Assembly (NCBI GenBank): GCA_046153875.1
Contig: JBJXFE010000023.1
Location: 1-64,000, forward strand
Direction: 5' to 3'
DNA length: 64,000 bases
DNA from: JBJXFE01 sp046153875
GTDB lineage: Bacteria; Planctomycetota; Phycisphaerae; Phycisphaerales; UBA1924
The translations under genes and the position numbers were made by a program. Shown here one piece after another: positions 15,296 through 25,011 of this stretch; the first letter of the stretch is position 1; the number at the start of each line of letters is the position of its first letter. Below the pieces are notes generated by a model, which was given only the letters and a program-made list of their open reading frames with translations, had not been told where the DNA came from and searched no databases.

Positions 15296-16801
15296 CTACC
15301 CGCCCGGGTCGGGCGCGTCGGACGGCGACCACGGAGTTGCTTGCAGGCGCGTGACGCGCAGGTCGCCGGACTCGAACAGGATCGATTCGTTAGGCCCGGG
15401 GGCGAGCCCGTCGCGGCGGTGATACAGCAGCACGGCGCCGGCCGCGGGCTCGGATTCCCGATCAACGACGAACCTTCCGCGTGCGTCGCGCGTGGGGCGC
15501 GGCCACTCGCCGTACCGCAGGTAGACCCGCGCGCCGCGTTCGACGGCGAACGCCCCCTGCCAGAAGTCATCCGGGCGAAGCTCCCGCGCCTCCACACGCA
15601 CGTCAATCCACGCGTACAGAGCCGTCCACTGCGGGTCGATGGGGCGCTGGACACGGATCGGCAGCACGGCGACGACGACGCCGCACGCGCCAACCAGCGC
15701 CGCGAGCGCGACGGCGGCTCGCTCGAACCCGGGCCACGGTCTCGTCCAGGGCGCCACGGCGACCCCCGCGAGCACCGCAATCGCCGGGTGCAGAACCAGG
15801 GCGTACCGGTCGCGTCGATCGGGAAAGAGCGTGAGGGCGGCAAACCAGACGACGAACCATGCGAGGGCCCACGTCTCGGCGCGCCCCGAGTCCGTCAGGC
15901 GCGTCCCGCGCACCCGGGCCACGAGGCCGATGGCGGCGACACCGATCCACGGCCAACCGGTTCGCACGAGCTGCGCCGCGTAGAACCACGCCGGTTCGTG
16001 CCCACCCTCTCCCACGGGGAGCGCCCCGGCCGCCCGCGTCGCGACCTGCAGGCCGAGATACTGATCGATGAACTCCGACCCGTGCAGCCACGCCATGGAG
16101 AGGTGCCACGGGGCGGCGAGGAGCACGCCGACGCCGCCCGCGGCGAATGCGATCCACAGCGCGCGAACGCCGCACGTCCAGACGAGCCACGCGCCCATGC
16201 AGACAGGAGCAAGGAGGGCCGTGAAGGGCTTGCACATCAGCCCCGCGCCCAGCGCCAGCCCCGCGAGCACGACGAACCGCGCGGTCCGTCGGCGCGTCGC
16301 GTCGCCCGCCGCGACCATCGCCCACGCGAAGAGGAGCATGAAGAACAGTTGCCAGAGGTCGGGTGAGATCTCGCGCGTGCGTCGGAAGAACTCGTAGGTC
16401 AGTCCCAACGCAACGCCCGCGCACAGTCCCGCGCGGTCGCCCGCCGTGCGGCGGGTCAGCGCGACGATCACCAGCACGCAGCCGAGCGCCGCGGCCACGC
16501 CGGGCAGGCGTGCGGCCGGCGCACCGGGACCGAGCGCGTGCAGCGCGAGCCCGTGAATCCAGATCACCAGCGGCGGCTTGTTGAAATACGGCTGACCCGG
16601 CTCGGCGTACAACGTCCAGAGGGAGCCGGTGCGCCACGCCTGGAGCCCGATCGCCGCGTAGCGCCCGCTGTCGGTGCGCTGCCAGTCGCCCTGGGCCAGA
16701 TGGGGGAGCGCGACCGCGAGCAGCACGACCGCGGGCGTGAGGTACACCCACGCGGCGGCCCGCGCGCCCGCGTTCACCGCTTGGACGACGCCGGCTGCCA
16801 T
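15296..16801 (-). CDS. GT39/ArnT-like membrane glycosyltransferase
   Basis: This integral membrane transferase probably moves a sugar from a polyprenyl-phosphate donor. The start MAAGVVQAV at 16801 overlaps the upstream gene by 28 bp; the frame is open further, but that part is its shadow. The GT39/PMT hallmarks are TDSGRYAAIGLQAW, then YFNKPPLVIWIHGLALHALG and the following RLPGV. About ten hydrophobic segments follow. The C-terminal 110 or so residues are soluble (from PIRVQRPIDPQWTALYAW). It is 501 residues long. The substrate cannot be named. Confidence 0.85.
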   Translation of the reverse strand: MAAGVVQAVNAGARAAAWVYLTPAVVLLAVALPHLAQGDWQRTDSGRYAAIGLQAWRTGSLWTLYAEPGQPYFNKPPLVIWIHGLALHALGPGAPAARLPGVAAALGCVLVIVALTRRTAGDRAGLCAGVALGLTYEFFRRTREISPDLWQLFFMLLFAWAMVAAGDATRRRTARFVVLAGLALGAGLMCKPFTALLAPVCMGAWLVWTCGVRALWIAFAAGGVGVLLAAPWHLSMAWLHGSEFIDQYLGLQVATRAAGALPVGEGGHEPAWFYAAQLVRTGWPWIGVAAIGLVARVRGTRLTDSGRAETWALAWFVVWFAALTLFPDRRDRYALVLHPAIAVLAGVAVAPWTRPWPGFERAAVALAALVGACGVVVAVLPIRVQRPIDPQWTALYAWIDVRVEARELRPDDFWQGAFAVERGARVYLRYGEWPRPTRDARGRFVVDRESEPAAGAVLLYHRRDGLAPGPNESILFESGDLRVTRLQATPWSPSDAPDPGG

Positions 16802-17535
16802 TGCTCGGCCGCCTCGCGCTCCATGTAGAGGATGCACCCGCACGACACGCAGAAGATGAGCTTCGACCCGGAGATGAGGGTGCTGATCGTCTCGATGGGC
16901 ACGCTCATCATGCACGCCCCGCAGGTCGCCTCGTGCCGCTTGCGGTCCTGGACCTCGACCGAGGCCATGGCGTCGTCGCCGCGCTTGGACAGGAGCTCCG
17001 CGTAGGCCGCCATGGCGTCCTTGGGCACGTCCACGGCCAGGGTCGCCCGCTCCCGGCGGAACTCGTTCACGCGGTCGCGGATCTCATCGGCCCGTTTGTC
17101 CCGCTCGGAGGCGGCGACACCGCGGACCTTCGCCCGCTCGGCGGCCTTGGCGTCGATCTCGGCGAGCTGCTTGCGGAGCTCGTCGGCCTTGGTCATTTTC
17201 TCGAGGGCGGCGGTATCGATGAGGCTCTTGTCGGCCTTGAGCGTGTTCACCTCGACGAGGAAGGCCTGGTATTCCTTGTTCGTCTTGGCGTGGTTCATCT
17301 GCTCGCGGAGCTTCTCGGCGCGGGCGTCGATGGCCCTGGCCTCGCCCTCCTCCTCGCCGATCTCGGCCTGGAGGTGCTTGAGCTGCGCACCGATCGACCG
17401 CTGCTGCGTCTGCAGCGCGTCGAGCTGGCGGCTCTGCTCGTCGTGGAACTTCTCGGCCGCCCTGAGGCGGCTCTCGAGCCCTTGAAGCTGCTGGTCAACA
17501 CGGAAAACGCGGAGGAGTTTCTCCGTCAGACTCAT
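16774..17535 (-). CDS. Coiled-coil protein with C-terminal zinc ribbon (CT398/DUF164-like)
   Basis: A 253-residue cytoplasmic protein. A long heptad-rich coiled coil (residues about 10-190) is followed by a C4 zinc ribbon, CGACMMSV and then FCVSCGCILY. This is the architecture of the zf-RING_7 family (Chlamydia CT398, H. pylori HP0958), implicated in sigma54 and flagellar regulation in some species. The ATG at 17535 has GGAGG five bases upstream, which favours it over the in-frame GTG at 17547. A TAGACT box lies upstream at 17569-17574. It is followed by the overlapping GT39 gene. Specific role here unknown. Confidence 0.85.
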   Translation of the reverse strand: MSLTEKLLRVFRVDQQLQGLESRLRAAEKFHDEQSRQLDALQTQQRSIGAQLKHLQAEIGEEEGEARAIDARAEKLREQMNHAKTNKEYQAFLVEVNTLKADKSLIDTAALEKMTKADELRKQLAEIDAKAAERAKVRGVAASERDKRADEIRDRVNEFRRERATLAVDVPKDAMAAYAELLSKRGDDAMASVEVQDRKRHEATCGACMMSVPIETISTLISGSKLIFCVSCGCILYMEREAAEQWQPASSKR

Positions 17536-17571
17536 CGAGTCCTCCACAGGGGCCGCTGGTGCGCCCGTAGT

Positions 17572-18504
17572 CTAGCCCGGCGCACCGCCGACGTGAAACG
17601 CGCCCCGCTCCGTCACCCAGTGGAGCCACCAGTACGCCGCCGGGGCGACCAGCAGCGGCGAGTCGAGCACGTCGAGCACCCCGCCGAACCCCGGCAGAAT
17701 GCGGCTTGAGTCCTTAAGCCCCGCGTCGCGCTTGAACAGGCTCATCACCAGGTCGCCCAGCTGCCCCACGACAGCAAAGAACACGCCGCCGGCCGCGCCG
17801 GTCCAGATCGGCGGCACGGCGAGGCCCGCGCCATCCCGCAAGGCCATGAGCCCCAGCGCCCCCACCGCGGCCGCCAGCGCAATCCCGCCGAAGAGGCCCT
17901 CCCACGTCTTGCCGGGGCTGAGCCACAAAATGAGCTTGTGCCGCCCGATCGCCTTGCCGGTGAAATACGCCCCGATGTCGCAGGCCTTGGTGGTCAGCAG
18001 GAACCAGAGCAGCACCCACGCCGCGTGCTCGCGCCGGATAGCCAGCACAAAGCCGAACATCAGCCCGAGGTAGACGAACGCGAGCAGCGCCCCCCCGGCC
18101 GCGGCCACGGTCCCCTCGACACTCCTGTGCCGCGAGTAGAACGCCAGCGACGCGATCAGCACCCCGGCGGCGGCCGTGCCCACCGTCGCCACGGCCAAGG
18201 GACTGTCCCAGTAGCTCGGCACCAGGCACGAGACGGCCAAGCCCGCGACGGCCGCAAACGTGACCACCCGCTTGGACGCGGGGATGCCGTTGCTGGCCAT
18301 GATCGCGGCCAGCTCGCGGGCCGCGAGCACCGCGACGAGCACGCACGCGGCGAAGATGGGAACACCCGGCGGCGGCGTCTCGCGCCCCCCGAAGAGGTCA
18401 CGCCAGAATCCCGACAGCGCGATCGCGTCCATGCGCTCGTCGAGCCAGATGAGCCCGACGAGGGCGGCGATCAGCACGGGGCCGAGGAGGAGCCGGGGAC
18501 GCAC
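17572..18504 (-). CDS. cdsA: Phosphatidate cytidylyltransferase (CDP-diglyceride synthase)
   Basis: CdsA makes CDP-diacylglycerol from phosphatidate and CTP for phospholipid synthesis. The 310-residue protein has about eight membrane segments and the C-terminal CdsA region: LTTKACDIGAYFTGKAIGRHK, SPGKTWEGLFGG, and SLFKRDAGLKDSSRILPGFG with GGVLDVLDS. The usual signature reads PGHGG-(I/L)-x-DR; here the His is Phe and the Arg is Val. GTG 18504 follows a TATCCT box by 7 bp with no Shine-Dalgarno, so the gene probably has its own leaderless transcript. In many genomes uppS is adjacent. Here two secreted-protein genes lie between. Confidence 0.93.
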   Translation of the reverse strand: MRPRLLLGPVLIAALVGLIWLDERMDAIALSGFWRDLFGGRETPPPGVPIFAACVLVAVLAARELAAIMASNGIPASKRVVTFAAVAGLAVSCLVPSYWDSPLAVATVGTAAAGVLIASLAFYSRHRSVEGTVAAAGGALLAFVYLGLMFGFVLAIRREHAAWVLLWFLLTTKACDIGAYFTGKAIGRHKLILWLSPGKTWEGLFGGIALAAAVGALGLMALRDGAGLAVPPIWTGAAGGVFFAVVGQLGDLVMSLFKRDAGLKDSSRILPGFGGVLDVLDSPLLVAPAAYWWLHWVTERGAFHVGGAPG

Positions 18505-18511
18505 GGGCGGG

Positions 18512-18517
18512 AGGATA
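18512..18517 (-). promoter_or_regulatory. -10 box directly upstream of cdsA
   Basis: TATCCT on the minus strand ends 7 bp before the cdsA GTG start. No Shine-Dalgarno site is present. No strong -35 is seen. Confidence 0.45.
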
Positions 18518-18560
18518 GCGGAATCAGGCCGCGCTCGAATCCGGTGCAGTGGGCCGCGGT

Positions 18561-20075
18561 TCAGAAGTCGATGTCAACAATGTACTCGTCGAGGCTGTAC
18601 ACCGCCGGCGCGCCAGTCACGCCGGCGCACTTGAGGTTCGAGGTCGGGACCACGCGGTAGATGATGGCGTCGAGGTCCCAGGGAGTGTCCGGCGTCAGCA
18701 CCAGCTCACGCGGGTTGTTCGGGTTGATGTCGAAGATGAAGTCCGCGGTGATTTCGATCCACGTCTGTGAGGGGTGGACGCGGTACCAGACGGTGACCGG
18801 GTCGCCGCTCGACCACGACAGCGGCCCGTACCAGCGCAGGCGGAGCTTGTTGTCACCCGGCGGCGCGCCGGAATATCCGTTCGGGGGCGTGCAGTCCTCG
18901 TCGTGCAGGTGGAACGGCGCGAGGCCGACGGAGCCGCCGCCGAGGCTGGATGAGGTGTTGGTGTAGTACAGCCCGCTGAGTGTGGTTGAGCCGATGGTGA
19001 CGCCGCCGGTCCACGTGCCACCCGAGTTGCCGCCGTTGACGATGATCTGGCGCTGCAGGCCGCCGGACGCGAGGGTGACGGTGCTCGACAGGCTGCCCGA
19101 GACCTCGATCCCGGGCACGCCGGACGAGGTGCCGGTGAGATTGAGCGCCTTGATCGAGCCGGCGAGGTTGCCGGAGGCCGCCTGAACCCTCGTGACGTTG
19201 CCGCGCGACGTAGACGTGCCCGCCTCGATGTCCGCGTTGATGCTGGCGGCGGTGATCGTTTCGATCGGCGCTCCGGGCTCGGTGGTGGTGATCAACACCG
19301 GACCGCCCGCGCTGGTGGCGATCGCGCCCGCAACCTCGATGTTGCGGATGAAATCGCCGCCTTTGATCGTGGCGCGAAGCGTTCCCGCGATGATGTCGCC
19401 AATACCCTCGTCCAGTGCTTCGATCGTCCCCGCCAACGTGCCCTGGACGTCGATCCTGGTAATCGTCCCCGAGGTCGCGCCGATCCCGAAGATGGAGGTG
19501 GACCCGGCAAAGACTCTGAACAACTCCTCGGCAGCCGGTGAGATGGCCGCACTCAGCCCGCCGACAAGGACTCCGTCCACATCCAACCGATAGATCCTGC
19601 CCACGTTGGTCGGTCCGAGCAGGTCCCCCGTGATGTGGCCCGCGAACCGGGTCACGCCGCGGAGCGCGTTGTCGTTCCCGAAACCGATGCAGCAGAGGTC
19701 CCTTGCCGCGGCCGCCGACTGCCCCATGAGATACGGGAAGTCGCCCTGCCCGATGAAGATCTCGAGGTACGACGGGAGCGTCGCGCCGGGGCTCACGCGC
19801 TCGATGCTCACGGCGCCGATGTCGTGCTCATCGGGATCATCCGCCCAGATGTTGACACGGCGCAGGCACGAGTTTACTTCGACGACAATGCTCTGACCCG
19901 AGTCGTACAACTCCTCGCAGTACGCGGTGGGAGCACACGGCGACGTGCAACCCGTGTGGTACCAGTACTCGACGTGGATGACGTCGGGACGGGGCGGTTG
20001 CGCCCCCGCGGTATCAGTGAACACGAGCGACAACGTCAGTGCGAAGAGCAAACCGATGGACGATCGCAGGTTCAT
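18561..20075 (-). CDS. Secreted beta-helix-like protein of unknown function
   Basis: I recognise no family. The 504-residue product has a clear signal peptide (SSIGLLFALTLSLVFTDTAGA, cleavage before QPPRP). Its middle, about residues 130-370, is a run of 20-25-residue strands rich in G, I, V and T (GTITRIDVQGTLAGTIEAL, NIEVAGAIATSAGGPVLI, NADIEAGTSTSRGNVTRVQ) that looks like a parallel beta-helix. The C-terminal domain resembles a cell-surface or Fn3-like sandwich. Several Cys near the N terminus suggest disulfides. The ATG at 20075 overlaps the stop of the upstream FGE-like gene (ATGA) and has GGAGG upstream, so the two are translated together. Confidence 0.85.
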   Translation of the reverse strand: MNLRSSIGLLFALTLSLVFTDTAGAQPPRPDVIHVEYWYHTGCTSPCAPTAYCEELYDSGQSIVVEVNSCLRRVNIWADDPDEHDIGAVSIERVSPGATLPSYLEIFIGQGDFPYLMGQSAAAARDLCCIGFGNDNALRGVTRFAGHITGDLLGPTNVGRIYRLDVDGVLVGGLSAAISPAAEELFRVFAGSTSIFGIGATSGTITRIDVQGTLAGTIEALDEGIGDIIAGTLRATIKGGDFIRNIEVAGAIATSAGGPVLITTTEPGAPIETITAASINADIEAGTSTSRGNVTRVQAASGNLAGSIKALNLTGTSSGVPGIEVSGSLSSTVTLASGGLQRQIIVNGGNSGGTWTGGVTIGSTTLSGLYYTNTSSSLGGGSVGLAPFHLHDEDCTPPNGYSGAPPGDNKLRLRWYGPLSWSSGDPVTVWYRVHPSQTWIEITADFIFDINPNNPRELVLTPDTPWDLDAIIYRVVPTSNLKCAGVTGAPAVYSLDEYIVDIDF

Positions 20076-21112
20076 GGGGTTCTCCTCCGTGGACGTGACC
20101 CGAACACGATCAGGCCGGCACCCAACACCGCAACCGGCCCCGGCGCGGGAATCGCCGCAGCAATCCTGAGTCCGTAGGACGAGTATGCAGTCCAAGGCCT
20201 ACCAAAATCCGCGGCGTAGATGCGATCCCAGGGCTCCGGCCCCCCTCCGGCGGTGGACCCCCGCGCGCCGCGCTCGACGTACGGGCCCTCGGGGAACCAC
20301 CAGAACTCGGTGTGCTCCTTCGCCATCCCCGCCGTGTCCAGCAGGCCCCAGGGCGACTGGATGTCCGGGTACGACCCCAGAGCAATGTCCAGGTGCCCGA
20401 AGTTCGGGAGGAAGAACCCCGTGTTCGCCTGGCCGACGCCCGGGGGGCCGCCGATCGCGGGCGCGTCGGACCGGTGCGAAAACTCCCAGTACCCTCCCTG
20501 CCCGGGCCCGTACCGGTTGGGGTCGTAGTGCGCCGCCTTGACGTGCTCGTCGAACGTGGGGATCCAGTACTTGGCGCCCGGGTTGTGGGTGAGCTGGTCG
20601 TTGAACGTCCCGTTCGCGTTGGTCGTGAACGTCGAGGTGTCGTAGGCGCCGTTCTCGATCGCCCACGTGCCCGACGCCTTGTCGTTGTGCAGCCAGTTGG
20701 CGAACATCGCGCTCTCACGCCACGAGATGCCGTACACCGGCGACATCGCGGCGTTCGGCAGGGACGAGTTGAGCATGTGCCGCTCGCCCGGCCCGGTGTA
20801 GCTCGGGTCCGGCACCGCGCCCCAGTGCTGCGGCTCGGCGAAGAACGTCCACGAGCCGCCGAGCACGGAGTAGGTGTTGACGAACTCCATCCACTGGGCC
20901 GTGGTGACCTCGTAGCGCCCGATGCGGTACTCGTAGTCCACGCGCCCGCGGCCCTGGACGTTCAGGTACCCCGGCGGGATCGGCCCGGAATAACCGGGGT
21001 TCCCGGGAGCGCCGATCGTGTTGAACTCGATGTCCGGGCGCGCGGCGAGCGACACGGGCAGCGCGCCGCAGACAAGCTGCGCTGCAAGCGACCATCCTCT
21101 GATCGTCATCAT
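20072..21112 (-). CDS. Secreted FGE/SUMF1-like domain protein with PEP-CTERM-like tail
   Basis: After a signal peptide (GWSLAAQLVCGALPVSLAA) the protein carries an FGE-sulfatase fold: YRIGRYEVTTAQWMEFVNTY, GISWRESAMFANWLHND, YWIPTFDEHVKAAHYDPN and GLLDTAGMAKEHTEFWW are the usual landmarks. The mature part contains no cysteine, so it cannot perform the Cys-dependent formylglycine reaction and is probably a binding variant. The end, IPAPGPVAVLGAGLIVFGSR followed by basic residues, is a PEP-CTERM-like sorting signal. Start ATG 21112 has GGAGGG upstream. A TATCCT box is at 21140-21145. Length 346. Confidence 0.85.
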   Translation of the reverse strand: MMTIRGWSLAAQLVCGALPVSLAARPDIEFNTIGAPGNPGYSGPIPPGYLNVQGRGRVDYEYRIGRYEVTTAQWMEFVNTYSVLGGSWTFFAEPQHWGAVPDPSYTGPGERHMLNSSLPNAAMSPVYGISWRESAMFANWLHNDKASGTWAIENGAYDTSTFTTNANGTFNDQLTHNPGAKYWIPTFDEHVKAAHYDPNRYGPGQGGYWEFSHRSDAPAIGGPPGVGQANTGFFLPNFGHLDIALGSYPDIQSPWGLLDTAGMAKEHTEFWWFPEGPYVERGARGSTAGGGPEPWDRIYAADFGRPWTAYSSYGLRIAAAIPAPGPVAVLGAGLIVFGSRPRRRTP

Positions 21113-21552
21113 CGCGTGTTCCCTCCATGGAGTGCGCCGAGGATACCGCGCGCCAGACCCCGTTGCAATGCACAAAGCCCGCTCGATCGTGAATGTCGCG
21201 GCAAGACGCTTGGCGGCTGAGGCGGTTCATCACGCTCATCCGTGCACGCACCGCAACCATGCGGTCGACCCCGCGCGACCGCGCATGCGCCAAGGCCCGG
21301 AATAGGAGGCGCTCGCTTCAGGCCAAGCGTGAGGATGCGGGCGGGTTGCCGCTCACACGTCCACGCGCCCCTGGATCAGGCGCCGGAGCCGATCGAACCA
21401 CTGGGCGCCGAGCGGCTTCGATGGAAGAGAGAAACGGATCGCGACGCGCTCGCCGGGGCGCGGCGTCCACTCTAGTTCGGGCACACAGCGTGAAGTTCGA
21501 GTGAACACCGCACACCGGGATCGAGGATCAGCCTGACACCACCGCCGCCGGC
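21113..21552. other. Intergenic region between uppS and the FGE-like gene
   Basis: These 440 bp hold the TATCCT box for the FGE-like gene (21140-21145, minus) and one doubtful small frame (21353-21484, minus). Several longer open frames here have no coherent composition, and I support none of them. Confidence 0.4.
21353..21484 (-). CDS. Possible small protein downstream of uppS
   Basis: A GTG at 21484 opens 43 codons with sensible composition (PELEWTPRPGERVAIRFSL, then GAQWFDRLRRLIQGRVDV) and G/C-rich third positions. The same frame upstream of this GTG looks non-coding. It could be a real small protein in the uppS operon or the remnant of a decayed gene. I recognise no family and there is no clear ribosome-binding site. 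Confidence 0.25.
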   Translation of the reverse strand: MPELEWTPRPGERVAIRFSLPSKPLGAQWFDRLRRLIQGRVDV

Positions 21553-22466
21553 TCACACGCCGCCGAAACGGCGCTCACGCGAGGCGTAGTCGCGGACCGC
21601 GCGGTGAAGCTCCGCGACGCCGAAGTCCGGCCAGAGCGCGTCCGTGACGTAGAGCTCCGCGTAGCTGATCTGCCAGAGCAGGAAGTTGCTGATGCGGCGC
21701 TCCCCGGCTGTTCTGATCAGCAGATCGGGGTCGGGCAGGTCGGCGGTCCAGAGTCGCGAGGCGATCGCGTCCGCGTCGATCGCGTCGGGGTCGAGCGTTC
21801 CGGCCTTCGCGTCGCGCGCCAGCGAGCGCGCCGCGTTCACGATCTCGTCGCGCGACCCGTAGTTGATCGCGAGGCAGAGCGTGGCCGCGCGGTTCTGTTG
21901 TGTTGATCGCTCCGTCTCGTCGATCGCGGCGACGACTTCCGGCGGCAGCCCCTCGCGCCGTCCGATCACGCGGAAGCGGACCCCCTCGCGGTTCAGCGCG
22001 TCGCGCTCCCCCTGGACGTACATCACGCACAGGGCCATGAGCGCGTCCACCTCGTCGCGCGAGCGCTTCCAGTTCTCGCTCGAGAACGAGTAGAGCGTCA
22101 GGCACTCGACGCCGAGCCGCCCGCACTCCTCGACCGTCTCGCGCACCGCGGCGGCGCCGTTGCGGTGGCCGAAGAGTCTCGGGAACCCCCTCGCCTCGGC
22201 CCAGCGGCCGTTGCCGTCCATGATGATGGCGATGTGCCGCGGGATGCGCGAGGGGTGGACGTCGGGCAGGCGTCCGAGCGGGTCCGCCTTCGGGTTGTGG
22301 GCCCGCATCCGCGCGACGACCTCGAGTGCCGCCGGGTCGCTCGAGTGCGGCGATGGCGGCGGTGCGTCCGCTTGCGGCTTCGTTGGGGCGGGCGGGGGCG
22401 GGGTCATGCGGCGTCTACGTCCCGGCTCATCCTTCGGTTTGCGGGCTTGGGCGTTCCGCGCGACCG

Positions 22467-22470
<4 letters not shown>
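21553..22470 (-). CDS. uppS: Undecaprenyl diphosphate synthase (cis-prenyltransferase)
   Basis: UppS condenses isopentenyl diphosphate onto farnesyl diphosphate to make the C55 carrier for peptidoglycan and surface polysaccharides. The P-loop motif HIAIIMDGNGRWAE (catalytic Asp about residue 85), the TLYSFSSENWKRS region and the C-terminal DLLIRTAGERRISNFLLWQ signature are intact. The 305-residue product has about 60 extra N-terminal residues rich in Pro and charge. GTG 22470 overlaps the purA stop (GTGA), favouring coupling; ATG 22407 is the alternative start and would shorten the tail. Confidence 0.95.
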
Positions 22471-23831
<1,361 letters not shown>

Positions 23832-24025
23832 GCGGTGGCTCGAGCGGTGGGGACCAGCGTGAACGATAGCGGCGCGGGGCGTCAATCGCACGTTCTCGGA
23901 CGGGCGGGATCGGTCGCGCGGACCGGGGACGCCCGGCGCGGCTCGGCGGCACGTCCCGGAATCAAGCGCCGCCCCGCACGGGCCGATCACACGACGACGG
24001 GCCGTGTCCCCGGGGAGAACTTCCC

Positions 24026-24232
24026 ATGTCCGAAGACGCCATCCGGGTGATGTGCCCGAACCTGACCTGCCGGAAGATCCTTGCGGTGCCGTCGTCGGCC
24101 CGGGGCAAGACCGTTCGCTGCAAAGGGTGCGCGACCAACATCCGGATCCCGGTCAAAGACATCGCCGCGAAGCCCGGCACGGCCACCGCCCAGCCGCCCG
24201 CGACCGTGCCCGGCAGCCCGGCCGCGGCCTGA
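24026..24232 (+). CDS. Small zinc-ribbon protein
   Basis: A 68-residue protein with two Cys pairs, CPNLTC near residue 10 and CKGC near 32, separated by a short basic strand-turn (ILAVPSSARGKTVR). This is the pattern of MJ0042/zinc-finger-type small ribbons common in planctomycetes and myxobacteria. The C-terminal half is Ala/Thr/Pro-rich and disordered. ATG 24026 has GGGGAGA upstream. It stands alone between the divergent purA and the FHA gene. Function unknown. Confidence 0.75.
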   Translation: MSEDAIRVMCPNLTCRKILAVPSSARGKTVRCKGCATNIRIPVKDIAAKPGTATAQPPATVPGSPAAA

Positions 24233-24355
24233 CACTCTCATCGTGGCCGCCCGGGTCTCCCGTCGGCGGAGAGCCGGCGGTTTGATCGGGCACGGACCGT
24301 CGGGCACGTCGCGGGCTGGCCGCCTCGAGCCGGTGCTGCTTCCGTGAGCCGCCGG

Positions 24356-24886
24356 TCACAGCTTCGGCTGCTTCTTCTCCTCGTCGCTCTCGTCGAGAAA
24401 GTCGAAGTTGAAATCGACAACCGAGCTGTCCTCCGAGTCGTCGCCGCTGATATCGGGCTCGTCGTCGAGCGCGGGCTTGGGCTTCGCGCCGGCCGGGGCC
24501 GAGGGCCGCGCCTTGGCGCCGGCGGCCTTGGCCGTCACCGGCTTGGGTCCTGCGCCCTCGCGGTAGGACGCGGCCGCGTCGATCGACGCGGGCTGCCCGT
24601 TGACCGTCACGACGAAAACCGCGGGCCCGATGGCGACGAGGTCCCCGGCCTTGAGCTCGCCCTGCTCGACGCGGCGGCGGTTGACGTACGTTCCGTTGCT
24701 CGACCCCATGTCCTGGAGGAGAACCCGCCCGTCGGCAAAGCGCACTTCGCAGTGCTCGCGCGACACGCTGGGCACCGGGATACGGACCGTACACTTCTTC
24801 TCGCGCCCGATGACGACCCTCTCACCCTTGATCGGCACCTCGCGCATTGTCCCGTCCGGCTTGACCAGCACCAGGGTGGCGTTCAC
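24356..24886 (-). CDS. FHA-domain protein
   Basis: Residues 5-100 form a forkhead-associated domain, a phosphothreonine-peptide binder: VVIGREKKCTVRIP, then SVSREHCEVRF, then DMGSSNGTYVNRRRV hold the conserved GR, SxxH and NG motifs. The rest (to 176) is an Ala/Lys/Pro linker and a strongly acidic tail with a hydrophobic patch (DSSVVDFNFDFLDE) that may bind a partner. The start is GTG 24886 with AAGGA ten bases upstream; the longer open frame is a shadow. It is divergent from hemW. A Ser/Thr kinase partner is not in the window. Confidence 0.85.
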   Translation of the reverse strand: MNATLVLVKPDGTMREVPIKGERVVIGREKKCTVRIPVPSVSREHCEVRFADGRVLLQDMGSSNGTYVNRRRVEQGELKAGDLVAIGPAVFVVTVNGQPASIDAAASYREGAGPKPVTAKAAGAKARPSAPAGAKPKPALDDEPDISGDDSEDSSVVDFNFDFLDESDEEKKQPKL

Positions 24887-25011
24887 GGCTCGCGTATCCT
24901 TCGTGAAAGTTGACCCGGAGCCGACCCCGCCCCAGACGGCCCGATCGGCTCCCCGCGCTGCCCGCGTGCCGAAAGCCGGGGCGCGGGCGCAACCCCCGCC
25001 GCAGCCAGCAC

